Below are positions 1-6,905 of a DNA stretch of 13,681 nt, one piece after another. The translations under genes and the position numbers were made by a program. Origin of the DNA: Flavobacteriaceae bacterium (lineage in GTDB: Bacteria; Bacteroidota; Bacteroidia; Flavobacteriales; Flavobacteriaceae); contig JAUWLK010000048.1 in NCBI GenBank assembly GCA_030613745.1, positions 1-13,681 on the forward strand. The letters run 5' to 3'. Below the pieces are notes generated by a model. The model had not been told where the DNA came from. It did not search any database and worked only from the letters and a program-made list of their open reading frames with translations. Each line of letters begins with the position of its first letter. Positions within the stretch are counted from its first letter, which is position 1.

Positions 1-175
1 TATTTACCCATTTCGCAGCAATCAGATCAAAATCAGCTAAAGCTAAAACTGGTTTTTCGGTAACTTTCCCCGTTACTTCAATATTATCAACTTCGGTTTT
101 ATTCTCTTTCTTAGTGTTATCTGCACAAGAAATACTTAGAGCTAATACGCTTAAAACTATTAGGAATTTTTTCAT
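1..175 (-). CDS. Lipoprotein, N-terminal part only (gene runs off the window)
   Basis: A reading frame starts with ATG at 175 and runs leftward out of the window without a stop, giving 58 residues. It begins with a lysine pair and a hydrophobic stretch ending in the lipobox-like LSISC (Cys17), so it is probably a lipoprotein, followed by a Lys/Glu/Asn-rich linker. The visible mature part (EVTGKVTEKPVLALADFDLI and a few more residues) is too short to identify. A gene-start region that sets up a domain after a charged linker resembles the small OB-fold lipoproteins of Bacteroidota, but this is a weak guess. It is divergent from the hydrolase pair at 359, with 183 bp between the two starts. Confidence 0.7.
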   Translation of the reverse strand, partial: MKKFLIVLSVLALSISCADNTKKENKTEVDNIEVTGKVTEKPVLALADFDLIAAKWVN

Positions 176-358
176 AATCTATTTTAAATTTAATTGAGGA
201 TAAAAATACGAAATTTTAATTTTTTTTTAATCGCTTTATACTGAAATTAAAGGTGTTATATTGTGATTTGTATTAATTCTAAATAAGTAATTAAGACAAA
301 TAGCACATCCATTTTAACTAATTAAAAAAATATAATTAGCTTAGAGAAATTTTACTTC

Positions 359-1225
359 ATGCAAATCAACATCATAACGATTTTACTAGCCACATTAGGA
401 GTAATTGCTTTTGTTTTATTATTTGTTTATTTTTTTCAAGAAAGATTTATTTTTCAACCGGAAAAATTACCAAAAGATTTTCAATTTCAATACGATAATC
501 AAGTTGTTGAAGAATATCATATTGAAATAGAAAAAGGAGTAAGTATAAACGGATTACATTTTAAAACAAAGAATCCAAAAGGTGTTGTTTTTTATTTAAA
601 AGGAAATACTAAAAGCATCAAAGGTTGGGGAAAATTTGCTGTTGATTTTACATACCATGGTTGGGATGTAATTATGATTGATTATAGAGGCTTTGGTAAA
701 AGCACAGGGAAACGAACTTTGAAAGCAATGCACAATGATGTTCAAAGAGTGTATAACAAAATAAAAAAGAACGTTGCTGAAAAATATATTATCATTTATG
801 GTCGCTCACTAGGTACTGGATTTGCCACTAAATTAGCTTCAGTAAACAACCCCAGATTACTAATTTTAGTTTGCCCGTATTTCAGCATTTTAAATAATAT
901 ACAACGATATATTCCTTTGCAATCACTTTCATTTGTTGTAAAGTATTCAATGCCTACTTATAAATGGTTAAAATATGTCAACTGTCCTATAAAAATCATT
1001 CACGGAACAAGTGATAAAGTTATCCCTTTTAAATCAAGTTTAAAACTCTCAAAAATAAAACCAAAATTGACTCGAATATACCCTATAATTGAAGGAGGTC
1101 ATAAAAATATACATAATTTTGAATCGTACCATAGAGCTTTAAAAGAGATTTTAAACTCAAAATTACCTGAAACTATTGATAAAGAAAATACAAGCTTGGG
1201 TTTTAAAAGAAGTAAACAATCTTAA
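359..1225 (+). CDS. Membrane-anchored alpha/beta hydrolase (Bem46/ABHD13-like), paralogue 1
   Basis: A 288-residue alpha/beta-hydrolase-fold protein with an N-terminal hydrophobic anchor (about residues 4-26), followed by FFQERFIFQPEKL (25-37), a segment typical of the Bem46/ABHD13/YfhR-like group. The putative catalytic triad is complete: nucleophile Ser150 in GRSLG, Asp219 in HGTSD, His248 in GGH. The DYRGFGKSTG strand-turn motif is at 108-117. One oddity is that the usual HGN oxyanion-loop motif reads KGN here (Lys81-Gly82), whereas the downstream paralogue keeps His. A charged C-terminal tail of about 20 residues is also absent from the paralogue. The next gene starts 19 bp later, so the two are probably cotranscribed. 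The family contains esterases, lipases and acyl-hydrolases, and the substrate cannot be read from the sequence. Confidence 0.9.
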   Translation: MQINIITILLATLGVIAFVLLFVYFFQERFIFQPEKLPKDFQFQYDNQVVEEYHIEIEKGVSINGLHFKTKNPKGVVFYLKGNTKSIKGWGKFAVDFTYHGWDVIMIDYRGFGKSTGKRTLKAMHNDVQRVYNKIKKNVAEKYIIIYGRSLGTGFATKLASVNNPRLLILVCPYFSILNNIQRYIPLQSLSFVVKYSMPTYKWLKYVNCPIKIIHGTSDKVIPFKSSLKLSKIKPKLTRIYPIIEGGHKNIHNFESYHRALKEILNSKLPETIDKENTSLGFKRSKQS

Positions 1226-1244
1226 AAGCAACAGAATTTAATTC

Positions 1245-2045
1245 ATGAGATTATTCGTTAAAATCATTTTATCCATATTAATTTTATATCTTTTCTCTAT
1301 GCCTTTATTTTATTTTTTTCAAGAAAGATTTATTTTTCAACCTGAAAAACTAGAATCAAATTACAGTTTTTCTTTTCAACAAAATTTTGAAGAAATTAAT
1401 TTAAAAACGGATGATAACAATAATATAAATGCCCTTTTATTTAAAACTAAAAACCCAAAAGGAGTTATACTTTATTTTCATGGAAACAAGGGAAACCTTG
1501 TGCGATGGGGGAAAATAACATCTTATTTTAGTCAATTTAATTATGATGTTTTTGTGATGGATTATCGTTCATATGGGAAAAGCACAGGTAAATTCAATGA
1601 AAAATTAATGTATGATGATGCTCAAATATGTTATGATTATCTAAAAGATATTTATACAGAAGACAAAATTACAATTTACGGAAGATCATTAGGCTGCACT
1701 TTTGCAGTAAAAACTGCTGCTTTAAATCAATCAAAACAATTAATTTTAGAAGCTCCTTTTTATAATTTATTAGATGTAACAAAATACCATTACCCCTTTT
1801 TACCTTTTAAATTTTTATTGAGATATAAATTTAATTCTAATGAATTAATATCAAAAGTTAATTATAAAACAACAATATTTCACGGTACAGAAGATAATGT
1901 AGTACCCTATAGTTCAGGAAAGAAATTATTTGAAAAATCAAATAAAAATCGAACTTCATTTGTTACAATTAAAAATGGTACACACCATAATTTAGCTGAA
2001 TTTAAAAAATATCAAGAAACTATTCTTAGATTATTAAATAAATAG
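1245..2045 (+). CDS. Membrane-anchored alpha/beta hydrolase (Bem46/ABHD13-like), paralogue 2
   Basis: A 266-residue hydrolase that is clearly a tandem duplicate of the gene before it. Both share FFQERFIFQPEKL after an N-terminal membrane anchor (about residues 5-23), and a 32-nt stretch is identical between the genes (428-459 and 1311-1342). All canonical elements are present: HGNKGN oxyanion loop (His79-Gly80), DYRSYGKSTG, GRSLG with Ser148, HGTED with Asp217, and GTH with His247. The active site probably faces the periplasm or the membrane surface, judging from the single N-terminal helix, but topology is inferred. Substrate is unknown. No terminator hairpin follows. The next gene has its own predicted regulated promoter, so this gene is probably not part of the redox regulon. 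Confidence 0.92.
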   Translation: MRLFVKIILSILILYLFSMPLFYFFQERFIFQPEKLESNYSFSFQQNFEEINLKTDDNNNINALLFKTKNPKGVILYFHGNKGNLVRWGKITSYFSQFNYDVFVMDYRSYGKSTGKFNEKLMYDDAQICYDYLKDIYTEDKITIYGRSLGCTFAVKTAALNQSKQLILEAPFYNLLDVTKYHYPFLPFKFLLRYKFNSNELISKVNYKTTIFHGTEDNVVPYSSGKKLFEKSNKNRTSFVTIKNGTHHNLAEFKKYQETILRLLNK

Positions 2046-2048
2046 AAT

Positions 2049-2092
2049 TTGATTTAGATCAATTATTAATTGTAGGATTTATGTTACTTTTA
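2049..2092 (+). promoter_or_regulatory. Crp/Fnr-type site plus -7 box of the NrfJ-like lipoprotein gene
   Basis: TTGAT-TTAG-ATCAA at 2049-2062 matches the classical FNR consensus TTGAT-N4-ATCAA exactly. A Bacteroidota-type -7 element TACTTTTA (consensus TAnnTTTG, last base differing) lies at 2085-2092. The two centres are 33 bp apart, which puts the dyad near -41.5 of a start at about 2097, the class II activator position. No -33 TTG sits at normal spacing, as expected when an activator substitutes for it. The same spacing recurs at the two redox operons in this window. The predicted 5' leader is about 30 nt. Confidence 0.7.
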
Positions 2093-2128
2093 TTTCATTA
2101 TATTTAAAACTTATTAAAACAACGCACT

Positions 2129-2830
2129 ATGAGAATATTATATATAATATTTCTAAGCTCAACTTTATTAGCCTCTTGTAACAAAAGCAAAAACGATTAT
2201 ATACCTTTAGTTAATAATTCTTCCATACACCAAGTGAAAATTAAAGAAGTATTACAAGGAGGGGCATACACCTTCATACTAGTAAATGAAAATAATCAGG
2301 ATTATTGGATGGCTGTTAGTAAAACAGATGCCAAAGTTGAAGACATTGTTTATTACCAAAATGCTTTGGTAATGAATGATTTTCAAAGCAAAGAATTAGA
2401 CAAAGTATTTGATCAGATTTTGTTTGTGCAAAATATCAGCAAATCACCCCAAATATCAAAACCTATTCCATTAGATTCATTACATCAAAAAGGAAAAAAA
2501 GACAACAAATTAAAAGAAGATATTAAAGTTAATCCTGCACCAGGTGGTATTACCATTGGTGAGCTTTTTAAAAACCGTACGAACTATGCTAATAAAAAAG
2601 TATTAGTACGAGGGCAAGTTGTTAAGGTTAATAAAAATATCATGGATAGAAATTGGGTACACCTCAAAGATGGTACCAGTGACGAAGGTAAATCTGATCT
2701 TACATTTACTACTTTGATAGAAGTGAAAGTGGGTGATATTGTAACCTTTGAGGGAGTAGTAGCCTTGAATAAAGAGTATGGTGCTGGCTATGTTTATCCA
2801 ATAATTGTTGAAGGAGCTGCCTTAAAATAA
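2129..2830 (+). CDS. NrfJ-like / OB-fold two-domain lipoprotein
   Basis: A 233-residue lipoprotein with signal sequence and lipobox LLASC (Cys17). Two beta-rich domains follow. Residues about 34-104 contain GGAYTFILV, YWMAVSKTDAKVED and NDFQSKELDKVFDQILFV, the pattern I associate with NrfJ-related periplasmic proteins. Residues about 138-233 contain ITIGELF, KKVLVRGQVVKVNKNIMDRNWVHLKDGT and VGDIVTFEGVV, a nucleic-acid-type OB fold used in many exported proteins. It is linked by a Lys-rich spacer (about 105-135). The family often sits near cytochrome or nitrite-reduction genes, but its biochemical role is not established to my knowledge. A perfect FNR-like site upstream ties it to the convergent redox operons. 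It ends at the shared bidirectional terminator. Family assignment comes from recalled sequence patterns. Confidence 0.82.
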   Translation: MRILYIIFLSSTLLASCNKSKNDYIPLVNNSSIHQVKIKEVLQGGAYTFILVNENNQDYWMAVSKTDAKVEDIVYYQNALVMNDFQSKELDKVFDQILFVQNISKSPQISKPIPLDSLHQKGKKDNKLKEDIKVNPAPGGITIGELFKNRTNYANKKVLVRGQVVKVNKNIMDRNWVHLKDGTSDEGKSDLTFTTLIEVKVGDIVTFEGVVALNKEYGAGYVYPIIVEGAALK

Positions 2831-2832
2831 TC

Positions 2833-2876
2833 AGCAATAAAAAAGAGGAGTTAAAAGACTCCTCTTTTTTATTGCT
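2833..2876. terminator. Bidirectional rho-independent terminator
   Basis: A perfect 19-bp inverted repeat (2833-2851 and 2858-2876) with a 6-nt loop has a GC-containing core GAGGAGT/ACTCCTC. A run of six A on the left arm and six T on the right arm make it a terminator in both directions. It serves the convergent genes ending at 2830 (+) and 2896 (-). Confidence 0.93.
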
Positions 2877-2895
2877 TCAGTTTTAGTTTTATACA

Positions 2896-3309
2896 TTATT
2901 CAGCTAAAGTTCTTGTATAATTAACAAGAAGCCATTTATCTTCCTCATCTGTAATTTTCTTTTTAAAACTTGGCATATCATCCCTTCCAAAGAAGGTTTT
3001 ATAATACAAACTTCCGTCTGTTTGATCTTTAAAGGACCCGTCTGTAAAATCACCGATTGGTGTATCTACACTTTCTGCTTTTTTTCCGTCACCTTTACCT
3101 TTGGTACCATGACATGATTTACAATGCTTTGTATATAATATCCTCCCTATATTCTCATCATCTGTAGTATCGGCATAAGGATTTTCCATTTTTTGATATT
3201 TGTTAGGTACTTCCCATGGGTCATTTGATTCCAGTTTACTGATTGTCATTGATATCAGCGCAAAACTTCCTAAAACTATTGTACTAATTATTAAAATTTG
3301 TTTTTTCAT
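2896..3309 (-). CDS. Exported monoheme cytochrome c (small module)
   Basis: A 137-residue class I c-type cytochrome. It has an N-terminal signal or anchor segment (about 4-25), a CKSCH heme-binding motif at 63-67 followed by GxxGxGDG, and a likely distal axial ligand Met112 in GRDDMPSF. The pre-heme region contains PWEVPNKYQKMENP (31-44), a signature shared with the other module's cytochrome (EWKVPDKYVNMKNP), so the two are paralogues; both end in the same RTLAE. It is the last gene of the smaller operon, 30 bp after the beta-domain gene, and stops before the bidirectional terminator. By context it is the probable electron partner of the FeS/NrfD pair. There is no obvious cleavage site, so it could remain tethered to the inner membrane. 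Confidence 0.93.
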   Translation of the reverse strand: MKKQILIISTIVLGSFALISMTISKLESNDPWEVPNKYQKMENPYADTTDDENIGRILYTKHCKSCHGTKGKGDGKKAESVDTPIGDFTDGSFKDQTDGSLYYKTFFGRDDMPSFKKKITDEEDKWLLVNYTRTLAE

Positions 3310-3339
3310 AATGAAATAATTTAGATTAATATATGATAA

Positions 3340-3924
3340 CTATTTAATGGATTTTATTTTTATTTTGCTGATTTTATATAAACTATAAACGATATAAAAA
3401 ATGATATACCATACTGCAATAATCATAGAACTAACAACTATAATTAATGAGATTGGAGCATTGGCTGCAGCTGCCCATAACGATCTTTTTTCTTGTGATT
3501 CATCTAATTGAACCGGAACCCCCCATTTTTTTGTCATTTCAATGGATTGGTCTTTATAAATATCTGATTCAAGAATTTTAACCACAATAGCAACCTTACC
3601 TTCTGAATCACCTGAGAGATCACTTGGGAATTCAACTTCCACGATTCCATTTTCATCAGTAGTATTAAAAACATCACCAATAGGTAATAAACTAAACGTT
3701 CTTTCAACATAAAAATACAGATCGAGGTCTTCTATTGGTAATCCTTCTTTGTCAGTTGCGATTACTTTAATGGTTTTAACATCGTTTTTTTCTGTAAAAG
3801 AAAGTGATAGTTCTGCTTCTTCTGAAGAACCTTGTCCGTAAATATTAGAATTGTATATGAAAATTAAACTCACTACGAAAAAGATATTCAGAAAACAGTT
3901 ACATATATGTTTTTCAGTCTTCAT
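3340..3924 (-). CDS. Periplasmic beta-domain protein with C-terminal membrane anchor (small module)
   Basis: A 194-residue protein with an N-terminal signal sequence ending near IYG-QG (about residue 30), a beta-sandwich-like domain (about 38-130; NTTDENGIVEVEFP resembles carboxypeptidase-regulatory or Ig-like folds) and one C-terminal transmembrane helix (about 157-183) followed by a basic tail. A juxtamembrane motif, WGVPVQLDES...RSLW...AP (134-157), is shared with the 290-residue counterpart of the other module. No heme or metal motif is visible. It overlaps the preceding quinone-protein gene by 11 bp, so translation is probably coupled. Its presence at the same position in both modules suggests a structural or docking subunit, which is inference; I do not recognise a named family. 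Confidence 0.85.
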   Translation of the reverse strand: MKTEKHICNCFLNIFFVVSLIFIYNSNIYGQGSSEEAELSLSFTEKNDVKTIKVIATDKEGLPIEDLDLYFYVERTFSLLPIGDVFNTTDENGIVEVEFPSDLSGDSEGKVAIVVKILESDIYKDQSIEMTKKWGVPVQLDESQEKRSLWAAAANAPISLIIVVSSMIIAVWYIIFYIVYSLYKISKIKIKSIK

Positions 3925-5266
3925 TTTTTAACAAATTTATTTTATTAGTAGTTACTGAAACTATTTTATCTTCATGAACAGGTATTACAGGAAACAATTT
4001 AATAAGTACGGTAATGATCAACAATAACCAAGCAAAAGATGCAAAGGTAATAGCCCATTCTTCCCAAGTAGGATTATAATGCAAATAGGATTCATCAACG
4101 CCCTGAATAGGTAAATATGGATGTTGCAATGAAGGTATCACTATTAAAAAACGCTTAAACCATGCGCCAAGAATTACAAATATTGATATTATAAATATAG
4201 GCAGCGGTTTACGAAACCATCTAAACATCAACAGAATGATTGGAAATATAAGTCCGCCTAACTGAACAAACCAATACATAGGTGCATAACTTCCAACAAA
4301 TAATTCTGTTATATGCTCCCCTTCTACCCCTACCATTTTAAACGCTGGACCCAAATATTCATTGATATTAAAGTAAAAATATACAAGAGACAATAGAACT
4401 AAAAGTTTGCCCATCCTATCAAAGTGGCTTTCTGTTATATAAGCTTTCAGTCTTAAATGTTTTCTAATAAAGTACATCGCAATAATAATGGTTGCAGCTC
4501 CTGCCATAAAAGCTCCTGAAACAAAATAGGGCCCCAAATTGGTACTATCCCATCCCGGACGCCATGTTGTAGCAAATAACCATGAGGTTACTGTATGGAT
4601 AGCAAAAGCAACCGGTAGTACTGCAATTGACAAAATCTTAGTAATTTTTTGAAGTTTTGCTAATTGTTTGGGATGATTGACCCAATTAATAGCTGTAATT
4701 TTGTACAATCTTTTTTTCCATTTAGGTATTTCCGTCAAACGATCACGACAAATAGCAATATCAGGAAGTATCGATATAAACAACAATAAGATACTTATAA
4801 CTAAATAGGTTGAAATAATAATTACATCCCAAATAATAGGTGATTGGATTCTTAAATATTTTATTACATAAAAAAATCGATCCGGACGACCCATATCAAC
4901 AATAATAATTACTGCAGCACATATAATAGCAGATACTGCAATAATTTCAGAAACTCTTGTAAGGGGCTCAGACCACTTATTTTTATTGAGCTTCAATATG
5001 GAACTAAATAATGAACCAACTAAGCTAATAGCTACAAAAAAAACAAAATTAGAGATATAAATTCCCCAGGAGGTATAATCTCTCATAGCAGTTACAATTA
5101 GTCCATATCTTATTTGACGATAATATCCATACATCCCAAAAACAATGATTATAAGAAGAAAGGCAATCCAAATTTTGTAGCTTTTTGAAGTTGAAACCAT
5201 ATGTCGCAACAGATCTTTTTCTCTTGTGGTTTCAAAAGTTTGCTCTTTGATATTTGGTTTTTTCAT
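3914..5266 (-). CDS. NrfD/ActC-like integral membrane quinone-interacting subunit (small module)
   Basis: A 450-residue protein with about ten predicted transmembrane helices (about 32-48, 68-92, 106-124, 144-168, 208-228, 245-266, 286-300, 327-349, 355-377, 404-428). It belongs to the NrfD/PsrC/HybB superfamily and looks closest to ActC of alternative complex III. Supporting motifs are WGIYISNFVFFVA (67-79), DMGRPDR (124-130), IHTVTSW with His224, RPGWDSTNLGPYFVSGAF (236-253) and ILGAWFKRFLIVIPSL (365-380). Members of this family exchange electrons between the quinone pool and an attached iron-sulfur protein. It starts by a 4-bp ATGA overlap with the FeS gene and overlaps the next gene by 11 bp, indicating tight cotranslation. 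Unlike its paralogue it retains His224. Confidence 0.93.
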   Translation of the reverse strand: MKKPNIKEQTFETTREKDLLRHMVSTSKSYKIWIAFLLIIIVFGMYGYYRQIRYGLIVTAMRDYTSWGIYISNFVFFVAISLVGSLFSSILKLNKNKWSEPLTRVSEIIAVSAIICAAVIIIVDMGRPDRFFYVIKYLRIQSPIIWDVIIISTYLVISILLLFISILPDIAICRDRLTEIPKWKKRLYKITAINWVNHPKQLAKLQKITKILSIAVLPVAFAIHTVTSWLFATTWRPGWDSTNLGPYFVSGAFMAGAATIIIAMYFIRKHLRLKAYITESHFDRMGKLLVLLSLVYFYFNINEYLGPAFKMVGVEGEHITELFVGSYAPMYWFVQLGGLIFPIILLMFRWFRKPLPIFIISIFVILGAWFKRFLIVIPSLQHPYLPIQGVDESYLHYNPTWEEWAITFASFAWLLLIITVLIKLFPVIPVHEDKIVSVTTNKINLLKNED

Positions 5267-6177
5267 GATTCACTATTTTCTTGAGTGGTTTTATCAAATG
5301 GAAACAGCCTGTCAACAGGAGGAAGATAATAAACCCGTGGTTTGGTACCTAACTCTTCCATATATCTATATCCTGCTTTATCTTTTAACAGAGTAGAAAA
5401 TCTTACAGTTTCTTCTCCATTGGTCACTGTATCATCAATCTCATCTCCAAAATAAATTACGCCATTAGGACAAGCAGATACACAGTGAGGTAATTTACCC
5501 ATTCGAAGCATTTCCGGACAAAAATCACATTTAGCAACAGTACCTATTTTGCTGGGAAGACTGGTCTCAGGTGAATAGGGTAGATTTAATTTTCCTTCTG
5601 GAGGAGATCCCCAATTAAAAATCCTTGCAGAATAAGGACAGGCTGCCATACAGAATCTACATCCTATGCAGCGTTCATTATCAATAAGAACAATACCATC
5701 AGTACGCTTATATGTAGCACCTACCGGGCAAACCTTTACGCATGGTGGATTATCACATTGAAAACATTTTTTTGGCATCCAGTAAGGAGATGATTTTTTA
5801 TTATCCTTCATCTCCAACACCTTAATATAGGGTCTGTCAGGCGTCAAATTATGATGCTTGTCACAAGCATTGATACATTTTCTTGCATTTTTACATTTAG
5901 CAAGATCAACTACCATAACAAATTTTTTACCTGGAATACCATGACGTGCCTCAGTAGGAGGTGCACCTTGATGCAGATGTTCCATTTCTTCAATTTCGGA
6001 ATTAGGAACCTGAACTAATTTTCCGTCTGGCCTTAATAAAGTGGTCTTTTCTTCAGAAGTTTGATTACAAGAAGATACTGCATAAATACCTAAACCTGTT
6101 ACGGCTAACACGCCTCCGGCTGAAATTTTTTTTAAAAATTGTCTTCGAGAATCGGACATGGAGTTTTTACTTTCCAT
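5263..6177 (-). CDS. Tat-exported four-cluster iron-sulfur protein, NrfC/PsrB/ActB-like (small module)
   Basis: A 304-residue periplasmic ferredoxin-type electron-transfer subunit. The Tat signal SRRQFLKK is at 10-17, followed by a hydrophobic stretch and an Ala-rich region. A short LLRPDGKLVQV segment (47-57) precedes the cluster region. There are four cysteine groups: C95/C101/C105 (second canonical Cys replaced by Ala98); C138/C141/C146/C150; C170/C173/C176/C180; C217/C220/C232/C236. The C-terminus has GYRYMEELGT and VYYLPP, typical of ActB/PsrB-type subunits. By family it relays electrons between the NrfD-type quinone protein and a periplasmic partner. It is the first gene of the smaller operon, and its stop overlaps the next start (ATGA). 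An alternative start at Met7 would still keep the Tat motif. Confidence 0.94.
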   Translation of the reverse strand: MESKNSMSDSRRQFLKKISAGGVLAVTGLGIYAVSSCNQTSEEKTTLLRPDGKLVQVPNSEIEEMEHLHQGAPPTEARHGIPGKKFVMVVDLAKCKNARKCINACDKHHNLTPDRPYIKVLEMKDNKKSSPYWMPKKCFQCDNPPCVKVCPVGATYKRTDGIVLIDNERCIGCRFCMAACPYSARIFNWGSPPEGKLNLPYSPETSLPSKIGTVAKCDFCPEMLRMGKLPHCVSACPNGVIYFGDEIDDTVTNGEETVRFSTLLKDKAGYRYMEELGTKPRVYYLPPVDRLFPFDKTTQENSES

Positions 6178-6346
6178 AAGTTGGTTTTTTAACTAGGATT
6201 ACTACTAAATTATGAGACAAAAAGAAGATAACTAAAACTTATCAATCTCTTTAAGAGGTCATAAACCAGACTTGTTTACACGATTTTTAAAAAATATCAC
6301 AAAAAACTAAATTTGAATCTATAAGCAAGGCATAGACCAATTTATT

Positions 6347-6389
6347 CAAAGATAACACCTAATCATCAGATATTTAATGATATATGTCA
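6347..6389 (-). promoter_or_regulatory. Crp/Fnr-like dyad and -7 box of the small redox operon
   Basis: On the minus strand, a full-consensus -7 element TATCTTTG (TAnnTTTG) occupies 6354-6347. An imperfect Fnr/Crp-type dyad TGAT-ATAT-GTCA, retaining the TGA-N6-TCA core, lies at 6378-6389. Centres are exactly 33 bp apart, the same as at the other two predicted promoters. The start would be near 6342, giving a leader of about 165 nt before the FeS gene, unusually long for this window. Confidence 0.68.
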
Positions 6390-6394
6390 TATTT

Positions 6395-6410
6395 TGTAAC
6401 TTTTGTTACA
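6395..6410. promoter_or_regulatory. Second, perfect dyad operator TGTAAC-N4-GTTACA
   Basis: TGTAAC-TTTT-GTTACA is a perfect inverted repeat with the TGTnA-N6-TnACA geometry of Crp-family operators. Its centre (6402.5) is 19 bp upstream of the Fnr-like dyad, about -60 relative to the predicted start, which is a class I activator position. The half-site differs from the TTGAT type, so a different Crp/Fnr-family regulator is possible; which one cannot be decided from sequence. Confidence 0.55.
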
Positions 6411-6446
6411 TGAATAAATTCTGCAGGAAATAAAATTATGGCCAAT

Positions 6447-6474
6447 AAAAAAACCGGGCTATCAGCTCGGTTTT
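6447..6474 (-). terminator. Rho-independent terminator of the large redox operon
   Basis: An 11-bp hairpin (6450-6460 with 6464-6474, 3-nt loop, one mismatch when read leftward) has the core ACCGAGCT/AGCCCGGT. Read on the minus strand it is followed by seven U residues (A-run at 6447-6453). It lies 20 bp beyond the stop of the cytochrome c gene and separates the two operons. Confidence 0.88.
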
Positions 6475-6495
6475 AATTAATTCGAATATTTATAA

Positions 6496-6894
6496 TTATT
6501 CTGCCAGAGTTCGCATATAATTTACAATCAACCATCTATCTTCATCATCTGGCATTTTTTTAGTATATTCTGGCATATCATCTCTACCAAAAGTAGTTTT
6601 GTAGAATAATGCACCATCAGTTTGTGCCTGAAACTCTTCAGAAGAAAAATCACCTAAATCACCTTCTACTTCATCTGCTTTTGTACCGTCACCATATCCT
6701 TCTTTACCATGACATGATTTACAATGTTTACTGTATAATGATTTGCCAATTTTAAGATCTACTTTAGGATCTGTTGGATTTTTCATATTTACATATTTAT
6801 CTGGCACTTTCCATTCATCTTGTAAAAACGAAGAGAATGAAAAAAATAAAAAAGATAATACCCCGATAACTGTTAAAATTTTAAATGTTTTCAT
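6496..6894 (-). CDS. Exported monoheme cytochrome c (large module)
   Basis: A 132-residue class I cytochrome c with an N-terminal signal or anchor (about 5-24), CKSCH at 58-62, GxxGYGDG after it, and probable axial Met107 in GRDDMPEY. The EWKVPDKYVNMKNP stretch (27-40) and RTLAE terminus mark it as the paralogue of the small-module cytochrome at 2896-3309. It lies 11 bp after the beta-domain gene and is the last gene of the larger operon, followed by a terminator. It is probably the periplasmic electron carrier reduced or oxidised by the adjacent FeS/NrfD-type pair. The long antisense frame 6743-6925 is not a gene. Confidence 0.93.
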   Translation of the reverse strand: MKTFKILTVIGVLSFLFFSFSSFLQDEWKVPDKYVNMKNPTDPKVDLKIGKSLYSKHCKSCHGKEGYGDGTKADEVEGDLGDFSSEEFQAQTDGALFYKTTFGRDDMPEYTKKMPDDEDRWLIVNYMRTLAE

Positions 6895-6905
6895 AGTTTT
6901 TAATT

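Larger units (their letters stand above)
6178..6495. other. 318-bp intergenic region between the two redox operons
   Basis: No gene is visible here. From right to left (transcription direction) it holds the terminator of the larger operon (6447-6474), the perfect dyad (6395-6410), the Fnr-like dyad and -7 box (6347-6389), and then about 165 nt of AT-rich predicted leader (6178-6342). Apart from a very short CTCTTTAAGAG palindrome near 6247 I see no convincing structure in that leader. Confidence 0.75.
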
